The notes: generated from the letters alone by a model not told the origin. Shown: positions 44,829-55,478, counted from the stretch's first letter. The stretch is 64,000 bases of DNA from Aspidiotus rigidus (GCA_035079385.1 JAVHKY010000034.1:4712001-4776000), one strand, 5' to 3'. A program made the numbers and translations.

Positions 44829-47800
44829 ATGGTATTTTTTACGTCAAGTTTAGCATTTCTACTCGTTTTGCTTAATTTAGAGTTCAACCATGGTTACGAA
44901 AATAGCGACAACAGTGGATACTGTAAGTGAAGATAGCCTAAATTTATCATTTTTATTATTAGAAAGCGAGTGAAATGAATTCAATTAGATATTCATACGT
45001 ATTTCCCTCGTCAATAATTTTATCACGTGTTCGTGAATTGTAGACCAACGACGGCTCAGAATAAATGGACTATTAAAAGCTTTTCCGTGAGAAAATTTTT
45101 TATACATTTAAAGATAACTTTATTTCGGCTTTTTTCCCACAATTTTACATACACAACGTGTACAAAAAAAACGACGTGTTTCGAACGTCTTCGTTCTTCA
45201 TCAGGTTTAGAATAAAACAGATCAAAACCATACACGCACCCTAAATTTGAACATGAGCAAGATTAAACTTGAAAATCTTCGAAGAAGAAAGATTCGAGAG
45301 GTCATAATAATAAAAGAAAAAAACGCGGTTAATTTCAAAAGTGATAGTATGGATGTGTATACCTTTTATTCTCATCTCCTTTCTGACTCATAACTGTTTT
45401 ACTTTCGTTGACTATTGTAGCTTACTAAGTTTAATCTTGCTCATGTTAAAATTTAGGGTGCGTGTATGGTTTTGATCTGTTTTATTCTAAACCTGATGAA
45501 GAACAAAGACGTTCGAAACCGTGTCGTTTTTTTTGTACACGTTGTGTACGTAAAATTGTGGGAAAAAAACCGAAATAAAGTTATCTTTAAAAGAATAAAT
45601 GGAGGAAACAAGTATTATGCAGCAATTAATTGCGAAATTAATAATTAAATAATCAATGAAATTTTGTACAAAATTCAATTTTTTATTTCACGAATAATTT
45701 CAATTCAAAATCTCTCAATGGTCAAGATGACGTAAATGTATGCCTATCTCTCAATTTCCACAACTTCCAGTTGGCAAATTCACATCGAGCAATCCCCCAT
45801 CAAACCTACATATATTCGTCTCAAATTCAATCACTTCTCAACAAGTCGTTCATAGGAAATCCCCTACAACCCATACATTCGACCTCCCCTCTCCCCTATG
45901 GACTCTTTCTTGACCTAAAATACGTCTCGATCTCACAGAAATCCCCAAATCCGAAAAAATTGTTGATACCCAACACATCAGGAAACTATTTCAAGAATAT
46001 CCTCCCTACACACTTTGCCTCTCTGACAGGCCTAAAACATCAAATGGAGCAGATTATTACGCATACTCGGTCGACGGGGAAATGGTTTCACAACGCATCC
46101 GCAAAATAGCATCTATATTAACAGCCGACCGTCAATCTGTCTTTTCTCCCTCTCCCAACAACCACAAACGGCAAATTCCTTCTCACCGATTTTCTCTCTT
46201 CATTACACTCCCTTACAAACCCATATAACTCTCACCCAATAATACAATGCATTCTCTTCATACTTCTCATCTGAGGCTCAATTAACACCCGAAAAATTTT
46301 GATATGGATTCCCGGGCATATTGACCTCTCCAAACACGACACCCTCTTGATCAAGCCGCCAAATAAGCTACCTTCTTCAAGAACACGCTCTTCCATACGC
46401 CTCATACTATTTGAAAAAATATTTATCAATTTACAATCACCGTAAGTTATGAAAAATTAAAAAAAAAAATAAATAAATAAATTTAACACGCCGACGCTTT
46501 TGGTTTACAAAGCATTAACGAAGCTATCGCCCCCGTTAATAGTTTGTAAACCACAAGCGCTAAGCGTGTTAAATTTATTTTATCTCATTTATGAAAAAAA
46601 ATTTTCACACGGTGATCGTAAATTGATAAATCTGATTTTCAAACTACCTCCTTCACTCGAATAACTGATAATTCCCGCGTTTTATCCTTAGACTATAAAA
46701 ATCACTACCATGACGCAATCATGGAACACACTTAGGAAAAATCAATCCAACAACAAACTCCTTTATATTAGGAAGATCCACGTCCCCTATTCATCATCCA
46801 TTAAGAACACTAGACAAGAAGAAGTCATTCTTTTTTGCTAAGAAAAGACCACAAAAAATTACACACTCTACATAACCTTCACATCCTAAACTCTCTATCT
46901 TGCTCTTACTGCCAACAAGACAATTCAACATTAGACCATTATTTTTTTCTCCTGCACCCCACTCAAGCATTCAAGAACAACCACGAAACCATTTGTGGTA
47001 CATCCTACAATACCTACAACAAACCAACATTCATTCCAACATCTAAACAGGCCTAACTGTCCGCCTAATTTCACTCAACATTAATCTCTTCTCTCATCTT
47101 TTATTCATCCTCACTCACATTTACGTGATAATAAATTTGATCCATGAGCTAATAATCATTTATTGTACTTTCAAAGCTTGTTAGAAAAATAAATTAATAC
47201 GTCAAGGTCTGTTTACGGAGTCGCTGGAAATATTTCGGGGAACCAACATCAGAATTTTTTTCCATTAGACCGAGCCAACGAAAGAAAGAACCATAGAATA
47301 AGATTAATGAACCGAATAAATTATTAATGAAATGATTTCGAATTTCTGCACACGATACTTGTTTCTTGATCTGAAAACTACCAGGAACTCAATTTTCCTT
47401 GGGAGAAGCTAAGATTATCGAGTTTTTCCTTAATTTTGACTTCGATCGATTTACAGAGTGAACAATAGTGATTCAATTTATATCTTGAGTTTAAGTAATT
47501 ATAGGTTCCAGACAGTCCTACGTCATCAATTCCTCGGATTGTGTCTTAATTAAAGGAGATACACTAGAACAGGTTCCAAGACGTGTTCTCTCTCTTGCTA
47601 TCTCAATTACCATTTAAATTTTTCCATTGGACGTTCAGCAACAGTCTAAAAAATGATTCTTGATGAACATATGAATTTAATTTTATTTTCCAGGTCCTTC
47701 AAGTCCTGATCCAGCCTATTGTGGACGTCCATCATCAATAGCGGACTTATTTTGCTTCCTAAGCGCTTCACCCCAACCTGGTCAGAGTTATGTCTACATT

Positions 47801-50800
47801 GGTTTCGACGATTACATAGTCGCAGTCTGCAGTAAGGAAACATTTGGAATAATTTTAAATATAATATTCTGCATGATCAACATTTCAGCTTAGAAATGAA
47901 GCGAGGATGATTTGGAAAATACGAGTACCTTCAATTCTATCTAATTCTTTCTTCGTTAGAAGGTTTTCCTCTTTACGTTTTCTTATGTAACTACAGACTG
48001 TTTCTTCGACTTTTATTTGACCTTCGCAGTTACAATTTCAACTTACGAGTCATTTTCAAAGAATAGACCAAAAAAAGTTTCACCGAGGAGCTATAAAAAA
48101 TTATGACAAAAGGACAGGATTCTAAAAAAAGAGTGACGATGAGCTGATAAAGTACACCCAGACTTGAACAAATTATGTGGAAACATAATTTCAAGCTACG
48201 ATTGTCGCAAGAATCGGCTTTTATTGCCACGTATATTTGAAAAAATTCTTTCAAATAAATGAAACTACACGAATGTTGTCAAAATTAAATTTATGGTTAT
48301 TGTCAACAGAGTGAGAGGCCAACACAGTACGACTATTATCATTCTTGTGTTGGTTCACTCCCTTTTTTAAAAGTTGAAAGGTGTCCCCCACATATAAAGT
48401 ATTGGGACAGTCGGAACAAGGGATCTTATTTCTTATCGGTTGTGAAATAAATTCAAAATACAAATCTATGCTGGAGACTACCAAGCGATTTCGTGCATTT
48501 GAAAATGAATTTTCCGGAATTGTTGAACATCAGTCATCTTTCGTATGGCCATGGAGTTCATCAAATTCAAGGTTCAAAAAACTAGAGGTACACTATTCAA
48601 ACGTCACGAAATCAAATTATCCTCCATCATCCGAAAGCAAAACTATCAAATCAAGATCCCTATCAACCAAAGGTGGATTAAAAATCTTACGAACACCTGT
48701 ACTCCTGAAAATGTCCAACGACATCTACAATATTAGGTCCGAAGTTTTGTCTTCCTCCCTCAAAATTACCAGATGAAAAAATAATCATAGATTCCTCTAT
48801 GTCATTCAGCAAGCCAAAGCCTCCATAGAAGACCTTCACGATAAACACTCAATCTCCAACCTCTTCCAACATATCTGCATACGCATGAGCATCAAGATCA
48901 AAAATCGAACCTCCAACAAATTGCCAATTTCCGTCCGCCGAATAAAGTCAAAGAATCAAAAATTCATGTTTACTTCTTAGCTAGCAACCCAAAGCACTTT
49001 ATCGCAGCTTCACGAATAAGTAATCTTTGCGTTGCTATTTTCGTATCAAAAGGAAAATTTGTTGATACTATTATCGATGCCCTCAACGGTCTATTCATTG
49101 CCGGCAATGAAATCCGTGGCAGACGGATAAAAAATCAACCGACGAAAATTACACTGTCGAACGTCTCGCCTTCTCTGTCCAATTCTACTCTCGAAAGCTA
49201 TCTAACCAAACCTAGCGTCCGAGATTTCTCTCCTCCGTAACAGCTCGAAAGACGACATTTTCGGCCATGTCATCAGTTATAGACGGCAAGTTTATGTAAA
49301 TGACCTAGGCCAGAAAACTTTACCAAGTTCTTTTTTACTAGAAGATGACGTTGGATCATCTCATCGCATATTCTTCACATCAGATGAAATCACCTGCTTC
49401 AAGTGGTTCGTTTCACCATTGGGTCACTTGCTTTCTTATTCTCGCTCAAGATGGTTGTTTTAATCGAAAACGCTTCGACTTTTCTAAATTTTTTCTGCGG
49501 TTTTTATAATTCCTTACTCTCGTGAGTAATTATCTGTTGTTTTTTGCATTTCTGTCAATGTGCCCGGGGATCCATGTGAAAACTAGTTGGGAGTTGATAG
49601 AGTCTACAGTGCGAGATGAGAGATTGAATTAGAGTTTCATGGGTCTGTGAGGGAAAGTAGTGAAGAGAGAGAGTCGGCGAGGGAAAGGAATTAACAGTTT
49701 GAAGGTAATTGGGAGAGGCAGCTGTGACCATGCCCAAAGGTTCGGCCGTAAATATGGAAGTCATGTTACTCATGTGTTGTGAAACTATTTCCCCGTCAAT
49801 CGAGTATGCATAAGCTGCTTTATTGGATGTTTTGGATTCGGCGGAGAGGCAAAGTGTGAAGATATCCTCAAAGTAGTTTCCTGCTATGCTCGGTATGAAC
49901 AATTTTGTCGGATTTGGGGATTTCTGCCTTATCGATACTTATTCTAGGTTGAAGAAGAAGAGTCCAAGAGGGGGCAGTTGAATGTATGGGTAGTAGGGGA
50001 TCTGCTATGAACGGTTTATTAAGAAGTTGAAAATGGAGAGCAATTAAACATGCTTTGCGAGAGGGTTGTTGTTGTGAAGCAGAAAGATTCGCTTATACAT
50101 TGGAAGTTGCGGAAATTGAGAGATAAAGAATAAAAAGTTGGAGGTTAAGGTGAGTCTACGAAAGTCGAGGGGAGGTTCTGAGGCCTCCGCGCATAGGCTA
50201 AGTTTGGGGTCAGTACGATAATCTACCAGGGCAATTCTAAGAGAGGAAGTTTGGATAGGGTCGAGTAAGGCGAGGACGGTTGTATTGGCTGACTTATAAA
50301 TCGGTGAACCGTAATCTAATTTTGAGCGCGTGAGGCTTTTTTTACAGTTGGAGGAGTAATTTTTGGTTACAGCCTCTTGAGTGGAGGGATATGAATTTTA
50401 GAATGTTTTAAGCGTGTGTACATTTAGCTTTGAGGGATTTAATACGGAGAGTCCAGGTAAGTTTTTGATCAAATTGTAAGACGAGAAGTTTGCCGTAGTT
50501 ACGTGATGGAATTTTGAAGTATTGTAAAATTAATGGAGAAATGTATGGGTTAGAGTCTCTCTTTTTGAAAATAACTGAATAAGTTGGGTGCGGTTTCTTC
50601 GAAGCTACGAGACATAATTAATAGCGTATAAATAAATTATGATCACGTAACATAAGGAAAAATTTTTCAATGAAAAAAATTTTCTATCTCAAAATGCACT
50701 ACACGGGTTTCGTACCGACTGTGCGGCACATCATCAGGTGAATAACGAAGATTACACAAAACATGTAAAAATTTAGATGCCATTGCAGGTCTGCAATGGC

Positions 50801-53800
50801 AGCGGGGAACCCGCTGTCCCACTTTCGCCATTCTTCTTCAGAGAACTGACTAATTTCCGCAACGTACTGCGGTATGTCAACGATATTACTTTTCCTTAGC
50901 AATTTGAAAATGTAAAACGTCCACAGCCCCTGAAAAGGATTCAGAAGCGAAGTGTACGTATGTCGGTCTCACTAGGCTGGCACATTCACACAGCTTCAAA
51001 AAATTCAATTCAAAGACATAAGTATTCGAGTAAATAAACTTGCGGGAAATCATTATTCGGGAATTTACTTTTCGGGTAAATAGTATTCGGATAAACGTCC
51101 ATTCGGGAAATTCTTTATTCGGGAAAATGGCTTTCGGGATTACGGATTCGGGAAAATGTCCGGGAATCCAGCTGTCCCGAGCCCCCCTCCTACCATATAA
51201 ATCTTGGAGCCCGAAGTTTTTCCAAGACCCGAAGGTGATGACATGACAACTTGAACGCGCTGCAATTTCAAGGAAGCCGTCGTTTTTTCAAGTCCCCCTC
51301 CTGTCATACATATAGCTCAACAATGGAAATTTGTTCAAGTCCCTTTCCTAACGAATGTCCGCCGTGTGCCGTCCGACGAAAAACTTGTGAAAATATTGAC
51401 TTCTATTGTATATAGCTTGGAGGATGAAATTTCTTCAACTCCCCCTTTTATCATAATATGCGAGTAGCTCGAGAGTCTCTTCTCAATACCAAATCCGATT
51501 TGATTCATAAAACAGGTTCCCTGCGTTCCTCGTTCAACTTTGTTAAGGAAACCGTCGTTTTTCACAAGTCTCATTCCTATCATATACATGCTCGAGAATA
51601 AAAATTTTTCCAAGTCCCCGTCCCCCTTCTCAGTGACGTCATCAACCTCGCTCGCGGACGAAAATTTCCTGACAGTTCCCCCCACAAAAGGTATAAGCGA
51701 GTTCCCCGCTAAAACGAAACGGTGGACAAAAGTGCAAAGAAAGAAAGAGAGAGAAAGCGAAGGAGGAGAAAGTAAGAAGTCATTTTATAGATGGAAACAC
51801 AATTGTACACATGAGCAATAAATGAATTGATAAGGGAGAAACGCTTGAGAGGGAAGCCGCGGCAATTATTTCGACTTCTTCGTGTTTGTTGAGAAGGCGG
51901 CCTTTAGTAGCTTTATGAACGAACTTGAATTCGACGAAGTTTACATCGGAAGACAGTGCGGTGTTCAAAGAAACGTCCGCGCAAGGTGCGACCAGTTTGG
52001 CCGATATAGATAGGAGAAGAGAACTGTACATCTGGCGCGATAAATTCCACTCACTCTTCGGGGGAAATTTCATCTTCGAGAGAAAATAAGTGCCCTACAG
52101 TGAGAAGAGGATGAAAAGCACAGCCGGGTCGGCGGGTCATGCCGATGAAGGGCAGACGAACCCAGGGGGGGGGGGTGATGAGGAGAATGGGTACACGAGG
52201 AGGAAAAGACGGATTGTGTAGCACTTTTCAGAGATTTTCTAGGAATACCCAGCTTGGTCAATATCAATAGAGATTGATGTGGGCTTTCTCCTTATTGAAA
52301 TCGCGAGGTGAGAAAGGAATAGCGAGAAGACTGTGAGTGAAGGCGAATAAGGCAGAGAATTTGTGGGGAAAATCATGGAAAGAAGCGCCATTTATGAGAA
52401 CTCCGGTGTTGGAGGGCTTGCGAAAGATAGAGAAGCGAGGAGAAAGGCGGTTGTTCTCAAGGTGGAGAGAGATGGTGAGGCCTAAGTAATTGATGGAGGA
52501 GCACCGATTTCGAGACGGAATCGGATAGAATTTAAATGTGAGAGGAGAGAATCGAAATCGGACGAGGAGCCATTCCAGACACGAAGAATGTCGTTACTTT
52601 CTCCTCCTTCGCTTTCTTTTTCTTCCTTTCTTCGCACTCTTGCCCTCCGTTTTGTTTTTTACATGTTCTGTGTAATCTTCGTCATTCACCTGATGATGTG
52701 CCACAAAGTCGGCACTAAACTCGTGTAGTGCATTCCGAGATACTAAATTTTTTCCATTAAAAAAATTGTTTCCTATGTTACGTGATCGTAATTTATTTCT
52801 ACGCTATTAACTGAATATGTTTTTGAGGGAGAAAATCTTAATTCGTGTTTTAATGTCCATCACGCGGTGATCAGGTTGAGGGTTTTCGAGAGGAGTCAGT
52901 GGGCTCTTTGGTTGTTACTCGAGCAGATAGGGATGTTATATTCCTAAGAAAAAGGACGCTGGGTGACGCGAGGGTCGAAATGTAAGGTGATATCGTTGAT
53001 AACTATGAAGAATAGTGAAACACTAAAAACTTCGCCTTAGGGTGTGGTATTTTACTGAAAGGGTTCTGTCGTTAAGAAAAGTTTCCAGGATGTCTGAGAG
53101 TTGGCCTCGGAGACGAATTTCGTCGAGTTTGATAGAGATCCGAGGAAAAGCTTTCTGGAGGTCAAAGAAGATAGAAGATAGGCAGGATTTGTCGGTGGTA
53201 GCACCGTAGCTTCAGGATTGAAGGTCAAAAAGAAATGGTATGGTATTCCGTACTTTTCTCAAACCATACTGGAAGGGGGAGAGAATGTTGTTTGATGTTA
53301 AACACCATCCAGGGAATTCTTAGAATACGAGCACTGGAAATTTCTTTCTATATAGAAGGATGCTACGAATACCATGGACCTAAAAAGTTACCAACGTTGA
53401 AGTACTGAACAGAATGCAGAAAAGCGTGGAGCTGTTGAACACAGTCAGGAGAAGAAAGATCCAAAACTTGGGACACTTGATGCGCGGCGAAAAATACGAG
53501 CTGTTGCGGGTAATCATGGAAGGCCGAATTGCAGGAAGGTCAATTGGAAGACGCCAGAATTCCTAGCTCAAGGACATGCGCCGATGGCTGGGATGCTCAT
53601 CTCTGGAACTGTTCCGAAAAGCAGCCTCAAGGATTTAAATTGCCATTTGGATAGCCAACCTCTCATAGAGAAGGCGTCATCAGAAGAAGGGAATTCTTCC
53701 ACCTGAATACTCCAACGTGAAGAGTTATATAACTTTAGATTTCTTCTCGGTCTCCTCACTTCTAAAATACTCCTTCTCTCAGTGTTATTTTGTAAACTAA

Positions 53801-55478
53801 CGTCTTCTCAGAGCCGCTTTGTAAAGTTGTAAAGCTGATAAATAAATAGATCAACAAAACTCTATGTTGCGAGTACCCACGTTTTAAATTTTCTTGCTTT
53901 CTTTTTTAGGTTATTACTTCAATTGTCAGCCAGCACAAATAGCCGAATGCAATATTTTGGACGTGTATGGTTACCTTGTCAATCTAACCTACCCAATGAA
54001 GCATGGCAAACAAGGATTCAATCTTTATTACATAGACCTGACTGTACCAGGATGTCCTCAGATCCAGAAAGTCTTAGATCCAGTTTTCAACGCCAACGCT
54101 TATGATACAGCACTACTCCATACGCCCAAACCATTAGGACTTTCATACAGTCGTATGTACACTTCAATACATGAATATTAGCGTACACTACAAGTTAATG
54201 ATAGTTACAAGTTTTCTGAGAGATTCCGCGACCCTTAAATGTTAATTTAATTTTGATAGCAGCGTAAGACTGAATTCCTCAGTTCAATTCCACGCGCCAC
54301 CTCATGAGTATCTATTTGCATTATTATTATTTTTAAAAAGCTACCTCTCAGCTGTATTTAAGTTATGCATTACCTTAAAGCTTTGAATGGTGAGAGACAA
54401 TTATTCACGGACGCGAGTTGTACCACCATTTCACGATACCCTCCTTCAAAAGTCCTATATAACCATCTCGGAGACCTTAAAAAATCACTCTACCCTAAAG
54501 CCGGACCTGGATTCACGTCTAGTTTCTCTACCATGACTTTTCCCCGGCTTAATCTTGTTTTTACTCCAGTCAACTTATAGCTGTACATAATCGCGACAAA
54601 AGTTCACGTCAAATCAACTAAGAAAAATGTATAATATTTCAGTGTATCAAGAAACATTCAAAGATACAAATCTCTCGTGCAATACTTTCCGTTCTTTGAA
54701 AGTTAAAGGTGACTGTTCTAATAATGGAAATCAGTATTCGTGTCCCGTTCAGTCTTCTTATATGTTCAAAACTCCGGTAGCGAGTGTAGATCTTTCGCAC
54801 ATTAAGAACGCCGCACTCTATCAGGTACCTGATCCAGGTTTGGGTAAGTGTGTACCAAAGTTTTGTATACTCTTACAGGTGCAAGTGAACTTGGTGGTCT
54901 TAATTTGATGCGACGCGCTTACTTTTTTCCAGCTGGTCAAATTTTGGTTGACGATAATGGACTGTATGCAACCTGTGTTCAGCGACCAAATTATAATGAA
55001 TCTGTGAATAGTCTCCCGTTTGGCGTTGAATATTGTACAGCGGATCGCTACGATAACTTTCCCTACTGCAATAGACTGAATCCGGAAAATAGTCTTTCAC
55101 GACTCGTTGAAAGTTGTGAGTGCATATTTGACTTCTTTTCACATATTGTGTCGTACGCCATTGTAGTAACTTTTTATTCTCTACACTCGTTTTTTTTTTT
55201 TTGTAGATGGCTACGATAAATATACTAAAAATTGCCTGAACGCGAGTACAGCTTGCACAATTTCAACTTTATACGCTCAAGGATACAACAAAAACACGTG
55301 CTACGGGAAAGATTACTCCAATTGCAATTGCAATAGTTTCACGACTTACTGCACCTTCACATTTCTTCTGCCAGAGTACGCTTCAGAAGATTTGTCAGTT
55401 AGAGTCGTACTTATTAGAGGATACTGTGAAAATGGTTTCAGACAGGATATAATGAGAAAATTCTTAAATATTTGTTAG
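44829..55478 (+). CDS. secreted cysteine-rich protein, six or seven exons, family unknown
   Basis: The exons are 44829-44922, 47694-47831, 53910-54152, optional 54363-54389, 54643-54843, 54933-55115 and 55207-55478. Each has clear GT/AG sites (donors GTAAGT, GTAAGG, GTATGT, GTGAGA, GTAAGT, GTGAGT). Every intron is in phase 1, so all exons join in frame; the product is 376 residues without the 27-nt exon or 385 with it. The first exon starts MVFFTSSLAFLLVLLNLEF, a typical signal peptide. The rest has no membrane segment and about 21 cysteines, eight of them in the last exon (including a CNC pair), so an extracellular disulfide-rich protein is likely. I do not recognise the family. Introns 1 (2.8 kb) and 2 (6.1 kb) are packed with transposons, yet the exons have no stops. 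AATAAA follows at 55614. Confidence 0.75.
45165..45215 (-). ncRNA. hammerhead ribozyme, minus strand, left arm
   Basis: Minus strand: CTGATGA (45204-45198), A, stem II GAAC/GTTC with a six-base loop, GAAA (45182-45179), C, a two-base loop, G, UC. AAAC before the core can pair with GUUU after the cleavage site (stem I). All conserved positions are present. Stem III is one or two pairs, as in known PLE hammerheads. Confidence 0.7.
45485..45540 (+). ncRNA. hammerhead ribozyme, plus strand, right arm
   Basis: CTGATGA (45493-45499), A, stem II GAAC (45501-45504)/GTTC (45511-45514), GAAA (45515-45518), C519-G523 pair around a CGT loop, then U524, C525 as the cleavage site. AAAC upstream pairs with GTTT downstream. 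This is the most complete ribozyme in the window. Confidence 0.75.
45750..47060 (+). pseudogene. I/Jockey-group LINE: RNase H and C-terminal part, interrupted
   Basis: Frames give IPNTSGNYFKNILPTHFASL (before RNase H), then RNase H remains with LIWIPGHIDLSKHDTL (about 46295-46345) and, after the insertion at 46422-46631, SCSYCQQDNSTLDHYFFL (46900-46955), the Cys/His knuckle typical of LINE C-termini. The first block matches the minus-strand LINE at 49.9 kb (IPSIAGNYFEDIF), so they are the same family. Many stops. Lies in intron 1 of the secreted-protein gene. Confidence 0.75.
46422..46631. mobile_element. 210-bp foldback MITE inside the LINE
   Basis: ATTTATCAATTTACAATCACCG (46422-) pairs with CGGTGATCGTAAATTGATAAAT (-46631) with one mismatch. 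Inside, AAATTTAACACGC (about 46480) pairs with GCGTGTTAAATTT (about 46565) and GGTTTACAAA with TTTGTAAACC, so almost the whole element folds. The TIR resembles the GTGATCGTAAATT end of PLE copies 3 and 4. Confidence 0.75.
47060..47690. other. intron 1 remainder, no feature
   Basis: No repeats or coding pattern recognised. It ends in the acceptor TTTTATTTTCCAG of exon 2. Confidence 0.4.
48251..48484 (-). pseudogene. PLE GIY-YIG endonuclease scrap (intron 2)
   Basis: The minus-strand frame reads RNKIPCSDCPNTLYVGDTFQ then QHKND and ASHSVDNNHKF: the IPC..C...YVG core, the Gln-His-Lys segment and the following His region of a PLE GIY-YIG domain. Only about 75 codons remain. Its divergence places it in another PLE family than copies 1-4. 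Confidence 0.7.
48780..49420 (+). pseudogene. retroelement ORF1/gag-like remnant with a Cys-His knuckle trace
   Basis: Frames give ITLSNVSPSLSNSTLE-like and, around 49280-49410, RRQVYVNDLGQKTLPSSFLL, then FTSDEITCFKWF and LGHLLS. A fold followed by RRQVYV, LP.SF and a C..C...GH..C knuckle is seen in LINE ORF1 (gag-like) proteins. The second Cys is lost. Frameshifts prevent firm naming. A short PLE-type tail follows directly. Confidence 0.4.
49420..49560 (+). repeat. PLE 3'-end fragment, same family as copy 1
   Basis: CTCAAGATGGTTG...CGAAAACGCTTCG...TTTTTTCTGCGGTTTTT and TACTCTCGTGAGTA match 1921-2030 in order, including the degenerate hammerhead-like boxes (49445-49469). The right end abuts the minus-strand LINE at about 49555. 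Confidence 0.7.
49555..50572 (-). pseudogene. I/Jockey-group LINE, distal part (RT thumb and RNase H)
   Basis: Minus strand from 50572: a K-rich RT segment with LLVLQFDQKLTWTLRIKSL, then LSLCAEASEPPL (about 50190), and the RNase H start with IPSIAGNYFEDIF, AYAYSIDGEIVSQH and SIFTAEPLGMV (49870-49720), ending HMDPRAH near 49560. It is the 3' continuation of the RT segment at 53.3-52.82 kb, separated from it by the PLE insertion. Stops and frameshifts are present. Confidence 0.8.
50695..50745 (-). ncRNA. hammerhead-ribozyme motif, minus strand, left end of PLE copy 4
   Basis: Minus strand: CTGATGA (50737-50731), stem II GTGCCG/CGGTAC-type, GAAA (50711-50708), C, a four-base loop, then GUA. CAC upstream pairs with GUG downstream (stem I). 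All core boxes are present. Confidence 0.65.
51030..51175 (+). repeat. irregular TTCGGGAAA-type tandem motif
   Basis: ATTCGGGAAA-like words recur about eight times at irregular 15-22 bp spacing (51057, 51076, 51089, 51107, 51118, 51130, 51146, 51157). No coding sense; similar word clusters are seen inside some DNA transposons. Confidence 0.6.
51780..52595 (-). pseudogene. PLE copy 4 coding remains (RT C-terminus and GIY-YIG)
   Basis: On the minus strand the remains start at about 52593 with DILRVWNGSSSDFDSLLSHL (just after RT motif C; the YVD is cut off), continue with RRKPTSIS-like and SVFSSSCTHSPHHPPPLGSS segments, and end in a GIY-YIG remnant with FKFVHKATKGRLLNKHEEVE and AAASLSSVS. Copy 3 has the same blocks. 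Frameshifts and losses of the GVY/YIG residues make it inactive. Confidence 0.75.
52680..52745 (+). ncRNA. hammerhead-ribozyme motif, right end of PLE copy 4
   Basis: CTGATGA (52690-52696), stem II GTGCC/GGCAC, TAAAC for GAAAC (52716-52720), a four-base loop and GTA (52725-52727), with CAC/GTG stem I. The G-to-T change in the GAAA box suggests loss of activity. Confidence 0.55.
52822..53300 (-). pseudogene. I/Jockey-group LINE, RT part (5' portion of the split LINE)
   Basis: Minus strand: FFDLQKAFPRISIKLDEIRL (motif A), RGQLSDILETFLNDRTLSV, then after frameshifts a motif C region (52980-52930, Asp pair not preserved) and LSKTLNLITAW. The order matches the LINE at 5.1-5.6 kb. The downstream half is at 50.57-49.56 kb. 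Confidence 0.75.
53340..53700 (+). pseudogene. RTE-like LINE C-terminal fragment
   Basis: The plus frame reads RRMLRIPWT, a stop, then KVTNVEVLNRMQKSVELLNT, RRRKIQNLGHLMRGEKYELL, EGRIAGRSIGRR and MRRWLGCSSLELFRKAASRI. This is the well-known C-terminus of RTE-like arthropod LINEs (LGHIMRG, GRRR.SWLK blocks). It ends shortly before the acceptor of exon 3, in the opposite orientation to the LINE next to it. Confidence 0.75.

Larger units (their letters stand above)
45108..45590. mobile_element. foldback of two inverted PLE 3' ends (intron 1)
   Basis: The left arm 45108-45270 and right arm 45428-45590 are inverted copies of about 163 bp with few differences, separated by 157 bp of unrelated sequence. 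Each arm holds a hammerhead core and TTGTACACG(T)TGTG sequence and resembles a PLE terminal repeat. No PLE ORF lies between. It is in intron 1 of the secreted-protein gene. Confidence 0.8.
50586..52808 (-). mobile_element. PLE copy 4 inserted in the LINE, flanked by inverted 3' ends
   Basis: The insert is bounded by AACTGAATAAGTT (50573-50585) and AACTGAATATGTT (52809-52821), a 13-bp target duplication with one change. The left end (50617-50780, minus-oriented 3' tail) and the right end (52593-52807, plus-oriented 3' tail) are inverted copies of about 165 bp, each with a hammerhead motif. PLE coding remains lie between on the minus strand. A diverged stretch at 51.0-51.7 kb carries several 45-bp minisatellite-like units. 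About 30 bp (50586-50616) lie outside the left inverted repeat. Confidence 0.75.
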
